Shown here: positions 19,403 through 26,708 of the stretch, piece by piece | Layout: every line of letters starts with the position of its first letter | How positions within the stretch are numbered: the first letter of the stretch is position 1 | Source of the DNA: Sedimentitalea arenosa | GTDB lineage: Bacteria; Pseudomonadota; Alphaproteobacteria; Rhodobacterales; Rhodobacteraceae | DNA: 64,000 nt | Direction: 5' to 3' | Assembly: GCF_016428585.1 (NCBI RefSeq) | Contig: NZ_JAELVR010000002.1 | Span: 124,001 to 188,000, forward strand | The notes under the pieces: generated by a model | Database searches by the model: none | Seen by the model: the letters and a program-made list of their open reading frames with translations, nothing else | What the model was told of the DNA's origin: nothing | Program-made: the position numbers and the translations under genes

Positions 19403-19881
19403 GCACCGAACGCAGCGCCCCGACGGGTAACCAGAAGCGCAAGATGAAATCGGCCGCACGGCTCTATGCCGTACAGGCGCTGTTCCAGATGGAGCAGAGC
19501 GGGCAGACCAGCGAGCATGTCGTAGCCGAGTTCCTGAACCATCGCTTTGGCGAAGTCTACGAGGGCGACGAGATGATCGATGGCGATATCGGTCTGTTCC
19601 GCAGCCTTGTCGAGGATGCGGTCAATCACCAGGCCAGGATCGACCAGGCCACTGACCGCGCGCTTGTCGCCAAGTGGCCGATCGCCCGTATCGATCCGAC
19701 GCTGCGCGGCGTGTTTCGGGCCGCCGGCGCCGAGTTGAACGCCGGTGCAACGCCGCCGAAGGTCGTCATCGTGGAATACGTCGATATCGCCCGTGCCTTC
19801 TTTCCCGATGGCAAGGAGCCGAAATTCGTCAACGCGGTGCTCGACCACATGGCCCGAGAGATGCGGCCCGAGGCTTTCTGA
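19399..19881 (+). CDS. nusB: Transcription antitermination factor NusB
   Basis: This 160-residue all-helical protein is part of the NusB-NusE complex that binds boxA in rRNA leaders. Recognisable segments are AARLYAVQALFQMEQSG near the start, the LVEDAVNHQARID stretch, and ARIDPTLRGVFRAAGAEL ... VVIVEYVDIARAFFPDGKEPKFVNAVLD in the second half (read as consecutive helices). The ATG at 19399 is coupled to ribH; a longer frame upstream is only the ribH sequence in another phase. Confidence 0.95.
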   Translation: MSTERSAPTGNQKRKMKSAARLYAVQALFQMEQSGQTSEHVVAEFLNHRFGEVYEGDEMIDGDIGLFRSLVEDAVNHQARIDQATDRALVAKWPIARIDPTLRGVFRAAGAELNAGATPPKVVIVEYVDIARAFFPDGKEPKFVNAVLDHMAREMRPEAF

Positions 19882-19951
19882 CGCGGTGAAACCGCTAAAT
19901 CGTTGGACCTTCCGTCATCACATGCTATTTGTAAGATGTTGGAGGTACGCC

Positions 19952-20281
19952 ATGCCCAAACTCGTCAAGCTCTATATCCGCAATGTTCTGATCGGTTTCG
20001 CCATCGCGGGAGCGTTCGTCGCGATGTTGCTCTGGTTCAACGTCATGAATCTCTGGGCTCTGGTCAGCCAGTCCGATGTAGGACTGATGGCGGTATTCCT
20101 GTTGTGGTTCATGAATGGCATCGTTTTTGCGGGTGTACAATTCGCCTGGGCGGTGATGGCAATGGCTGACAAGCCCGAGTCGAGCGGACGCGGCGGCACA
20201 CCTGCCGTCGATCTGTCCCGTCCGGAGCCGGTGCGCGCCGAAGCGACGGCCAGGGATCGCCGGTTGAAATTGGGCCGATAG
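19952..20281 (+). CDS. Small two-helix membrane protein
   Basis: This is a 109-residue protein with two predicted membrane helices (about residues 12-30 and 42-68) and a polar, charged C-terminal tail of about 35 residues (DKPESSGRGG ... DRRLKLGR). A strong GGAGGT at 19941-19946 supports the ATG at 19952. It follows nusB by 70 bases and may share its transcript. I recognise no characterised family, although similar small membrane proteins are common next to nusB in this group; that last point is from memory. Confidence 0.75.
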   Translation: MPKLVKLYIRNVLIGFAIAGAFVAMLLWFNVMNLWALVSQSDVGLMAVFLLWFMNGIVFAGVQFAWAVMAMADKPESSGRGGTPAVDLSRPEPVRAEATARDRRLKLGR

Positions 20282-20547
20282 GTCAGGGGATCATGTGACG
20301 GGACCACCAATCAGCCGTGTGGTTCTGATTCCCGAGGACCTGTATGTACAGGTGGGCGCCAGGTAAACGGACCAGGATCCGTACAGAGCCAGCTCCCTCG
20401 GATTTGCTTAAGGCCACCGGAATGCAACCTTTCACGCGCAGGGCAGAACCCGCCACACTCTGCACATAGAGACGGCACGAAGGTCCGGCAAGGGGCACGC
20501 AGGTCGAGGCGCAAGAATTCTCGGACAGGTGATCGAGCTTGCCTGAT
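20282..20547. other. Intergenic spacer before mmcB
   Basis: No gene is confidently visible. A 71-codon minus-strand frame (20498-20283) has a GTG start without a ribosome binding site. It encodes a cysteine- and arginine-containing peptide that I could not link to anything. No hairpin with a T-run was found. Confidence 0.4.
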
Positions 20548-20562
20548 GTTCACGTAATGTTC
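20548..20562 (+). promoter_or_regulatory. LexA (SOS) box before mmcB
   Basis: GTTC-ACGTAAT-GTTC is a perfect match to the alphaproteobacterial LexA operator GTTC-N7-GTTC. It lies 11 bases before the mmcB start codon, so LexA bound here would block transcription or early elongation of mmcB. A second perfect box precedes recA at 42992. Confidence 0.85.
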
Positions 20563-20573
20563 ATAATGGTCGC

Positions 20574-21053
20574 ATGAGCGAACACGTAACGACACTCTCC
20601 CCACAAACCAGTGCCGTGGCGGATCTTCCAAGACCGGGCCAGTTGCTGGCGCGTGGCGTATGCCGTTTGCTGCACGGACATGGGTTCGCGTCGGTCGAGG
20701 AATTCGTTCCCAGCCGGGGATTGCGCGTTGATGTGATAGGGTTGGGTCCCAAGGGCGAGCTCTGGGTGGTGGAGTGCAAGTCGAGCCGGGCGGACTACCA
20801 GAGTGACTGCAAGTGGCAGGGCTACCTGGAATGGTGCGATCGGTACTTCTGGGCGGTTGACCAGGCGTTCCCAACGGAGGTGTTGCCGGATGGCACCGGA
20901 CTCATCATCGCGGATGCGTTCGATGCCGAGATCATCCGAATGGCGCCGGAAGATCGTCTGGCGCCCGCCCGACGCAAGGCAATGGTTCAGAAATTCGCGA
21001 CCCACGCAGCGCGAAGGCTGCACGCCCTGCGTGATCCCGATTTCACTTTCTGA
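20574..21053 (+). CDS. mmcB: MmcB-family DNA repair protein
   Basis: This 159-residue protein resembles MmcB, a damage-inducible, nuclease-fold protein described in Caulobacter. The fold's catalytic pattern is visible: Glu/Asp around VDVIGLGPKGELWVVECKSS, i.e. a D-x(n)-ExK PD-(D/E)xK signature, followed by DYQSDCKWQGYLEWCDRYFWAV. The family acts in repair of DNA after crosslinking or oxidative damage. A perfect LexA box directly upstream supports the assignment and SOS control. The last 11 bases overlap the convergent gene at 21043. Confidence 0.88.
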   Translation: MSEHVTTLSPQTSAVADLPRPGQLLARGVCRLLHGHGFASVEEFVPSRGLRVDVIGLGPKGELWVVECKSSRADYQSDCKWQGYLEWCDRYFWAVDQAFPTEVLPDGTGLIIADAFDAEIIRMAPEDRLAPARRKAMVQKFATHAARRLHALRDPDFTF

Positions 21054-21231
21054 GGCTTCGGGCCGCCGCAGCCGCCGCGCGCAGTTCCTCTGCGATCTCG
21101 TCGGCTTCCTCTGGATCGAAGTCCATCGGAATCTCGACGCCCTGTGCTTCGACGAAGATCCGCACCATGCCGGTATCGGTCGGGCCGATCTGCATGTTCG
21201 CCTCGATATCGCGTTCGGTATTGATGCCCAT
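21043..21231 (-). CDS. Small conserved protein, DUF6324-like
   Basis: This 62-residue acidic protein begins MGINTERDIEANMQIGPTD at 21231, preceded by GGGACGGGG on the coding strand. It has a beta-rich centre (MVRIFVEAQGVEIPMDF) and a helical end (DPEEADEIAEELRAAAAAARS). The pattern matches a small uncharacterised family, I believe DUF6324, seen in Rhodobacteraceae. A longer frame from 21285 lacks a good start context. It converges with mmcB, overlapping by 11 bases. Function is unknown. Confidence 0.75.
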   Translation of the reverse strand: MGINTERDIEANMQIGPTDTGMVRIFVEAQGVEIPMDFDPEEADEIAEELRAAAAAARSLRK

Positions 21232-21309
21232 CTGCCCCGTCCCTTGTGAGGAGAACCTGCTAGCGCGCGAAGACTTGAGAATCAAGCGCCCCTAGGCTTG
21301 TCTCTTTGC

Positions 21310-21792
21310 ATGACCGAGACAGTGCTGCGCCCCTTCGTCAAGGAAGACGCCGATTGGTTGGTGGCGCAACATCGTTTTCTCTATGCGCGCGACGAAGGGT
21401 TTGACGACAGCTTCGGGGACCTTGTTTCGGATATCGTCTCGGAGTTTCTCACCGATCATGATCCAAAGCGCGAGCGGGGTTGGATCGCCGAGACGGAGGG
21501 TGCACCTCTCGGCAGCATCTTCTGTGTGCGGCTGACCGACACGACTGCCAAGCTGCGCCTGTTCCTCGTGCTGCCCGAAGCACGGGGAACAGGGCTGGGC
21601 AAGCGGCTATTGGCGCGCTGCATCGAGTTCGCACGTGCGGCCGGGTATCGCGACATTGAACTCTGGACTCATGAAAGCCACCGCGCGGCCTGCGCGCTAT
21701 ACGCAAGGTCGGGCTGGACGCTGACCGACAGTCGCAGGACTCGCAGCTTCGGCCAGGACGTGGTGGAACAAAGCTGGCGGATTGACCTTTAA
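21310..21792 (+). CDS. GNAT-family N-acetyltransferase
   Basis: This 160-residue protein has the GNAT fold. The acetyl-CoA-binding motif A is LFLVLPEARGTGLGKRLL with the diagnostic R-G-T-G-L-G turn, followed by the helix CIEFARAAGY and motif B HESHRAACALYARSGW. The substrate cannot be read from the sequence. The ATG at 21310 is preferred over an upstream TTG at 21298. It is transcribed toward the tRNA-His gene and divergently from the small gene at 21231. Confidence 0.88.
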   Translation: MTETVLRPFVKEDADWLVAQHRFLYARDEGFDDSFGDLVSDIVSEFLTDHDPKRERGWIAETEGAPLGSIFCVRLTDTTAKLRLFLVLPEARGTGLGKRLLARCIEFARAAGYRDIELWTHESHRAACALYARSGWTLTDSRRTRSFGQDVVEQSWRIDL

Positions 21793-21836
21793 GACCCTTG
21801 CATTCAGAATGTGGCTTAGCTAAATCGCCCCTGCGT

Positions 21837-21913
21837 GCCGCCTTAGCTCAGTTGGTTAGAGCGCCTGATTGTGGATCAGGAGGTCCCTGGTTCGAGCCCA
21901 GGAGGTGGTACCA
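21837..21913 (+). tRNA. tRNA-His (anticodon GTG)
   Basis: A complete 77-base cloverleaf is visible. The acceptor stem is GCCGCCT / AGGTGGT, the D-arm is GCTC ... GAGC, the anticodon stem is CCTGA / TCAGG with loop TTGTGGA (GTG at 21871-21873), and the T-arm is CCTGG / CCAGG. CCA is encoded at 21911-21913. The base before the acceptor stem is T (21836) and the discriminator is A (21910), so the usual G-1:C73 identity pair of bacterial tRNA-His is absent. Confidence 0.95.
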
Positions 21914-21939
21914 CTCCAGGTTTTCCACACAGCAGATCT

Positions 21940-22248
21940 TTACCGCTTGAACGGAATCGTCTGCGTTATGTCTCCGCTGACGGCGTCGAAGACCAGAATG
22001 CGGTCGTCTTCGGTCACCACGACGAAGTAACCCGGCCCATAGGTGACGGAGATCGCTCTTTTGCCTTCTGGCAAGGTGATCTGGTCGGGCAGGGGCATCA
22101 CAGGTGGCTTCTCGGTCCAGAAGCGGATGACAAGCAGGCTCACGATCACTAAAAGCCCGAGGATCATCACCGCCGTCAGTGTCGTGACGAGGCGTCGCAG
22201 AAATCTCAGGTTCGCCGGTTCCGGGGCCGGTTCGGAAGGGTCAGTCAT
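21940..22248 (-). CDS. Small membrane-anchored protein, DUF6476-like
   Basis: This 102-residue protein has a short proline- and glutamate-rich N-terminus (MTDPSEPAPEPANL), one strong membrane helix at about 24-43, and a periplasmic domain of about 55 residues. That domain contains KRAISVTYGPGYFVVVTEDDRILVFD-like strands (broken here into two blocks around YGPGYF and DRILVF). I believe it belongs to the DUF6476 family of Rhodobacteraceae. Its ATG shares the CATG at 22246-22249 with the ATG of the divergent rluD-like gene, so there is no intergenic space. Function is unknown. Confidence 0.78.
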   Translation of the reverse strand: MTDPSEPAPEPANLRFLRRLVTTLTAVMILGLLVIVSLLVIRFWTEKPPVMPLPDQITLPEGKRAISVTYGPGYFVVVTEDDRILVFDAVSGDITQTIPFKR

Positions 22249-23272
22249 GATCACGCGCCAGATAGAGTTCACCATCGCGGCAGACCCGCCGCCCCGCCTT
22301 GATAAGGCGCTTTCCCGCGATGTTCCAGTTGATGCGGCCCTGTCGCGCACGCGCCTCGCGCGGTTGATCGAAGAGGGCGCCGTCACGGTGAACGGGCAGG
22401 TCGCGCGGGACGCCAAGGCGCGCATCGAGGCCGGGGCACAGGTGCGCCTGACGGTCGAAGCCGCAGCCGAGAGTCATATCGGGGCTGAGCCCATTCCGCT
22501 GTCGATCCTGCATGAGGATGAAGATCTGATCGTCATCGACAAGCCGGCGGGCATGGTCGTGCACCCGGCTCCGGGCACGCCAGGTGGCACGCTCGTCAAC
22601 GCGCTGATGCATCATTGCGGCGATGACCTGTCGGGTGTCGGCGGGGTGAAACGGCCCGGAATCGTGCACCGGATCGACAAGGACACAAGCGGCGTTCTGG
22701 TCGTGGCCAAATCCGACGCTGCACACCAGGGGCTCGCGGCGCAATTCGCCGCACACAGCGTGGAACGCTATTACACGGCCATCTGCCACGGCGTGCCAGA
22801 CGCGTCCGATCCGCGCCTGCGCGGCGTGCGTGGCGCGAGTTTCGAACCCGGCAATATCCTGCGCCTGACGACCCAGTTGGCGCGTCACAAGACCGACCGG
22901 CAGAAACAGGCAGTGCTCTTCAACGGTGGGCGGCACGCCGTCACGCGGGCGCGGATCGTCGAGACATTCGGTGCGCCCCCGGCCGCGGCGTTGATCGAAT
23001 GCTGGCTCGAGACGGGGCGCACCCACCAGATCCGCGTCCATCTCGCCCATGCGGGCCACGGGCTGATCGGCGATCCGGTCTATGGCGGCCGCCGAAAGCT
23101 GGCGTCGAAATCCGTCTCCGCTTCGGCCGCCGCGGCAGCATGGAACTTTCCGCGCCAGGCGTTGCACGCCGCCGTTCTGGGGTTCGTGCATCCGATCAGT
23201 GGCGAACCCGTGCGGTTCTCCGCCGATCTTCCAGAGGATATGCGGGAACTTATAACCCTTCTGCGCAATTGA
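22247..23272 (+). CDS. RluA-family 23S rRNA pseudouridine synthase (RluD-like)
   Basis: This 341-residue protein has an N-terminal S4 RNA-binding domain (about residues 16-75, RLDKALS ... LIEEGAVTVNG). The catalytic domain carries the RluA motif HRIDKDTSG, with the catalytic aspartate at 144. A late block, ETGRTHQIRVHLAHAGHGLIGDPVYG, is also typical. RluD modifies helix 69 of 23S rRNA, but the exact target cannot be told from RluC-type enzymes by eye. The ATG at 22247 overlaps the start of the divergent gene; a longer frame from 22043 is antisense to that gene. Confidence 0.92.
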   Translation: MITRQIEFTIAADPPPRLDKALSRDVPVDAALSRTRLARLIEEGAVTVNGQVARDAKARIEAGAQVRLTVEAAAESHIGAEPIPLSILHEDEDLIVIDKPAGMVVHPAPGTPGGTLVNALMHHCGDDLSGVGGVKRPGIVHRIDKDTSGVLVVAKSDAAHQGLAAQFAAHSVERYYTAICHGVPDASDPRLRGVRGASFEPGNILRLTTQLARHKTDRQKQAVLFNGGRHAVTRARIVETFGAPPAAALIECWLETGRTHQIRVHLAHAGHGLIGDPVYGGRRKLASKSVSASAAAAAWNFPRQALHAAVLGFVHPISGEPVRFSADLPEDMRELITLLRN

Positions 23273-23351
23273 CATATCAAGCACATGCGCGTGAAGCCGC
23301 TGATATTCACGTTACGTAATGCGTCGTGAAGGGCATAATGAGACATGCGCT

Positions 23352-23379
23352 CTTGAACCGCTGCATTGTACCACCATAT
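23352..23379 (+). promoter_or_regulatory. Candidate heat-shock (sigma-32 type) promoter of rpoH
   Basis: CTTGAAC at 23352-23358 and CACCATAT at 23372-23379, 13 bases apart, closely match the sigma-32 pattern CTTGAAA-N11-15-CCCCATNT. The predicted start would be about 30 bases before the rpoH ATG. This would let RpoH activate its own gene. Alphaproteobacterial RpoH promoters can differ from the E. coli consensus, so the call is tentative. Confidence 0.45.
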
Positions 23380-23416
23380 GCATGTTAACCCACTAAACAT
23401 TGAGAGGGACACGAAC

Positions 23417-24313
23417 ATGGCCAATTACGCAAATCTGCCTGCGCCGACGCCGGAAGGCGGTCTGAACCGGTACATGCAGGAGATTCGCAAGTTTCCCCTT
23501 CTGGAGCCGGAAGAGGAGTACATGCTGGCCAAGCGCTGGGTCGAGGAACAGGATACCGAGGCGGCGCACAAGATGGTCACCTCGCATCTGCGGCTCGCGG
23601 CGAAAATCGCCATGGGTTATCGCGGATACGGCTTGCCGCAGGCCGAGGTCATCTCGGAAGCCAATGTCGGCCTGATGCAGGCGGTCAAGCGGTTCGACCC
23701 CGAAAAAGGCTTCCGCCTGGCGACCTATGCGATGTGGTGGATTCGGGCCAGCATTCAGGAATACATCCTGCGCAGTTGGTCACTGGTGAAGCTGGGCACC
23801 ACGTCGGCGCAGAAGAAGCTGTTCTTCAACCTGCGCAAGGCCAAGGCCAAGATCGGTGCGCTCGAAGAGGGCGACCTGCACCCGGACAACGTCAAGCAGA
23901 TCGCTACAGATCTCGGCGTGACCGAGGAGGAAGTCATCAGCATGAACCGGCGGATGTCCGGTGGGGATGCCTCGCTGAATGCGACCGTCGGGTCCGAAGG
24001 CGAAGGCACGATGCAATGGCAGGATTGGCTCGAGGACGAGGACGCCGACCAGGCCAGCGACTATGAGGCGCGCGACGAACTGGAGGCGCGGCGCGAGTTG
24101 TTGGCGCAAGCGCTGGACGTTCTGAACGATCGGGAAAAAGACATCCTGACGCAGCGGCGACTGACGGATCAGCCCGTGACGCTCGAAGATCTGAGCGTGC
24201 AGTACAAGGTCAGCCGCGAGCGGATTCGGCAGATCGAGGTGCGCGCCTTCGAGAAACTGCAGAAGAAAATGCGCGACCTCGCGCGTGAGAAAGGCATGCT
24301 CAGCACGGTTTAA
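23417..24313 (+). CDS. rpoH: RNA polymerase heat-shock sigma factor RpoH
   Basis: This 298-residue sigma factor has the RpoH-specific box QKKLFFNLR at 132-140, just after region 2 (LRLAAKIAMGYRGYG; YAMWWIRASIQEYILRS). Region 4 ends with [21 protein letters not shown]. These features separate it from RpoD and RpoS. GAGAGGGA at 23402-23409 precedes the ATG. Rhodobacteraceae often have two RpoH paralogues (heat shock and oxidative stress); I cannot say which this is. It ends at a strong intrinsic terminator and has a sigma-32-like promoter upstream. Confidence 0.96.
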   Translation: MANYANLPAPTPEGGLNRYMQEIRKFPLLEPEEEYMLAKRWVEEQDTEAAHKMVTSHLRLAAKIAMGYRGYGLPQAEVISEANVGLMQAVKRFDPEKGFRLATYAMWWIRASIQEYILRSWSLVKLGTTSAQKKLFFNLRKAKAKIGALEEGDLHPDNVKQIATDLGVTEEEVISMNRRMSGGDASLNATVGSEGEGTMQWQDWLEDEDADQASDYEARDELEARRELLAQALDVLNDREKDILTQRRLTDQPVTLEDLSVQYKVSRERIRQIEVRAFEKLQKKMRDLAREKGMLSTV

Positions 24314-24382
24314 CCGACACCAGGACATGCTTCTGCCCGGTGCTGCCACCTCTGACGCGATCTGACCACCGAGAAAAAGAAG

Positions 24383-24417
24383 AACCCGCAGTGCCAAGAA
24401 GGCGCTGCGGGTTTTTT
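24383..24417 (+). terminator. Intrinsic terminator after rpoH
   Basis: A 13-base stem with one G-T wobble (AACCCGCAGTGCC, 24383-24395, with GGCGCTGCGGGTT, 24401-24413) has the loop AAGAA and runs into six T residues (24412-24417). The A residues before the stem could also serve the convergent gene that ends at 24436. Confidence 0.92.
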
Positions 24418-24435
24418 CGCGTCCGATCCCGGTCC

Positions 24436-25032
24436 TTAGTAAGGGTCTCTGGGGGAGCGATCGTCTGACAGCGACTGATGCCGGTGCGCCACCAGCGTCT
24501 CTATCGCGTCGGCCAGGTGTTCACGGTCAATATGAGGATCGCCGTTGGCCACGCGGATCCTGTGCGCTTCGATCATTACGTCGGCGTGGCGGCATCCTTC
24601 CGGCGGTTCGAACCGATAGCTTGCCAGTTCGATCAGCAGTCCGAGCGGATCGTTGAAATAGATCGAGTCCATGAAGCCGCGATCCTTGGGACCGGAATGC
24701 TTGATGCCTCGATCATCGAGTCGCTCAGCGACTTGCCAGAAGCTGGCCTGGCTGACGTTGAACGCGATGTGATGCACTGAACCCGGCTCGGTCGAGGTGC
24801 GTCTCGGATCGGGTTTGCGCTCCTCATTTGTGAAGATCGTGATCAGGCGCCCGTCGCCGGGATCGAAATAGAGATGCCCTTCGTTCGGATCGTCCAGGTT
24901 CGGCTGGTCGAAGATGAAAGGCATGCCCAGAACGCCCTCCCAGAAATCGATAGATGTCTGCCTATCGGCCCCGACCAGGGTGATATGGTGCACGCCCTGG
25001 CTCTGGATCTTGCGCAACTTTTTCTGGCTCAT
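24436..25032 (-). CDS. VOC-superfamily (glyoxalase/dioxygenase-like) protein
   Basis: This 198-residue protein has two beta-alpha-beta-beta-beta units of the vicinal oxygen chelate fold. The first begins VHHITLVGADRQTSIDFWEGVLGM and holds a metal-ligand histidine (HHIT). The second begins GSVHHIAFNV, with a glutamate in LLIELASYRFEPP. Metal ligands His, His and Glu are thus in the expected places, and ring-cleavage or glyoxalase-type chemistry is possible; the substrate is unknown. The ATG at 25032 follows GGGAGA on the coding strand. A histidine- and acid-rich tail of ~45 residues follows the second unit. Confidence 0.85.
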   Translation of the reverse strand: MSQKKLRKIQSQGVHHITLVGADRQTSIDFWEGVLGMPFIFDQPNLDDPNEGHLYFDPGDGRLITIFTNEERKPDPRRTSTEPGSVHHIAFNVSQASFWQVAERLDDRGIKHSGPKDRGFMDSIYFNDPLGLLIELASYRFEPPEGCRHADVMIEAHRIRVANGDPHIDREHLADAIETLVAHRHQSLSDDRSPRDPY

Positions 25033-25259
25033 GTCGTTCTCCCGTGTTGCAGTCATTCTAGGCCCCACAGTGCATATCTCAAATCCTTTCAGGCGCCGGA
25101 ATCTGGGAGCCGGATTTGGCCCCGGGGGCAACTCGACAGAACAAAGCACTCATTGGTTCTGGTAAATGCAAATCGCTTCGGCGGGCACGACGCATGCCGC
25201 TGCACTTTACCCGCAACGCATTGGATGGCAGGGTCGCACCGCCTTTGGGAGACAGAGCG

Positions 25260-25799
25260 ATGCAGTTTTCGACCGACTACGAAACCAGCGCGCCCTCGAT
25301 TGCGGCGCTGTTCGAAGCCGTTTTTTCGGTGTCCGAGGGCGCTGAGGAGGGCGCCCTGATCGGAGATCTCGCCCGCCGCATGATGGCTGAAACGCCTGAA
25401 GCGGACCTGCGTGTGTTCACCGCGTGGGTCGATGGGGCGTTGGTTGGCGCCATCCTGTTTTCGCGTCTCGTCTATCAGGGCGATGAGCGGTCGGTCTTTG
25501 TTCTGGGCCCAGTGGCCGTGGCGGAAGAACGGCAAGGTCGCGGGATCGGGCAGGGGATCATCCGGCATGGCCTTGACATGCTGCGCGCCGAAGGCGTGGA
25601 TGTCGCGATGACCTACGGCGACCCGAATTACTACGCCCGGCTGAGCTTCGCGCCAGTCAGCGAGCATGACATTCCCGCGCCGTTTGCACTTCGGCATCCA
25701 GAGGGATGGCTTGGTCAATCCCTGAATAAGGCACCGCTCGTTCCTTTTCATGGCCCGCCGCACTGTGTCGGAGCGTTCAACGACCCGGTGTTCTGGTAG
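25260..25799 (+). CDS. GNAT-family N-acetyltransferase, YhbS-like
   Basis: This 179-residue protein shows GNAT motif A as FVLGPVAVAEERQGRGIGQGIIRHGLD, with the R-Q-G-R-G-I-G acetyl-CoA loop. After it come YGDPNYYARLSFAPVS and a C-terminal LVPFHGPPHCVGAFNDPVFW, both typical of the YhbS-like subgroup. GGGAGA nine bases before the ATG at 25260 selects this start. The 227 bases between it and the divergent VOC gene hold no clear promoter elements. Substrate unknown. Confidence 0.87.
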   Translation: MQFSTDYETSAPSIAALFEAVFSVSEGAEEGALIGDLARRMMAETPEADLRVFTAWVDGALVGAILFSRLVYQGDERSVFVLGPVAVAEERQGRGIGQGIIRHGLDMLRAEGVDVAMTYGDPNYYARLSFAPVSEHDIPAPFALRHPEGWLGQSLNKAPLVPFHGPPHCVGAFNDPVFW

Positions 25800-25803
25800 G
25801 CTT

Positions 25804-25829
25804 TCGGTTCGGCGACCGAGACTGTTTTT
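25804..25829 (+). terminator. Possible weak terminator after the acetyltransferase
   Basis: A five-base stem TCGGT / ACCGA (25804-25819) with a six-base loop is followed after five bases by TTTTT (25825-25829). The stem is short and not adjacent to the T-run, so activity is uncertain. Confidence 0.3.
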
Positions 25830-25982
25830 CATTCACGGGTCGGTCGATCGGCTGGCATTTATTGTCTGGCTTCACGGCGTTATGTATGATCTTGATAAAG
25901 GGCATGCGGCGTCATGCACCGGACGACAACGGTCTGGTCTGCCCAAATGCCGGGGCTGAACGCCCGGAGTAAGGCAGGACCC

Positions 25983-26672
25983 ATGACCGTGACCTTCAAG
26001 GATGTCAAAGCCGACCTGCTTGATCAGATCGCGCGCGGCACGCTGCGTCCGGGCGCCCAGATGCCGAACGAGACCGATCTCGCCGAGGCCTATGGCTGCG
26101 CGCGCGCCACGGTGAACCGGGCGATGCGCGAACTGGCCGAAGAGGGCATCGTCGAACGCAAGCGAAAGGCCGGAACACGCGTGCGCATGGCGCCGATCCG
26201 CCAGGCGCGATTTTCGATTCCGATCGTGCGCGATGAGATCGAGGCCCAGGGGGCGGAGTATCGCTATGCGCTGCTAGATCGAACGGTGCAGGGGGCACCC
26301 GATTGGCTGCGTGGCCGTTTGGGATTGGACGCGGGACAGGAGGTGCTGCACGTGGTCTGCATGCACTATGCCGACGGGATGCCGTATCAGCACGAGGATC
26401 GCTGGATCAATCCCGAGATCGTGCCCGGTGTGCTCGCGGCGGATTTCTCCGTCAACGGGCCGAATGAATGGCTGGTGGCCGAGGTTCCCTTCTCCGATGC
26501 CGAGATCAGCTTCATGGCGGTCGAAGCCGAACAGGGCCTTGCGGATCACCTTGGCTGTGCTGTTGACGATGCGCTCTTTCGCATCGAGCGCACCACATGG
26601 CTGAGGGGCAGCGCGATCACGCTGGTGCGGCTGACCTATCGCCGCGGACATCGGATGACCACGCAGTACTGA
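25983..26672 (+). CDS. hutC: Histidine utilization repressor HutC (GntR family)
   Basis: This 229-residue regulator has an N-terminal winged helix (residues ~1-70: LLDQIARGTLRPGAQMPNE, then GCARATVNRAMRELAEEGIVERK) and a C-terminal UTRA effector domain. In HutC proteins that domain binds urocanate, releasing the repressor. An AGGCAGGA about three bases before the ATG at 25983 supports the start. It is convergent with hutU at the end of the hut operon. A palindrome fitting the HutC-subfamily half-sites lies at 31962-31975, between hutI and hutF. Confidence 0.92.
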   Translation: MTVTFKDVKADLLDQIARGTLRPGAQMPNETDLAEAYGCARATVNRAMRELAEEGIVERKRKAGTRVRMAPIRQARFSIPIVRDEIEAQGAEYRYALLDRTVQGAPDWLRGRLGLDAGQEVLHVVCMHYADGMPYQHEDRWINPEIVPGVLAADFSVNGPNEWLVAEVPFSDAEISFMAVEAEQGLADHLGCAVDDALFRIERTTWLRGSAITLVRLTYRRGHRMTTQY

Positions 26673-26708
26673 GCGCTACCGCGTTGGCGCGTCTGAAGGT
26701 CTGCAGGG

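Noticed and set aside
20283-20498. 71-codon minus-strand frame with a GTG start and several cysteines
   Set aside because: No ribosome binding site, an in-frame stop not far upstream, and no recognisable family. I left it as an intergenic note.
23385-23399. CtrA-like half site TTAACCC ... before rpoH
   Set aside because: The second half does not read TTAAC at the required spacing.
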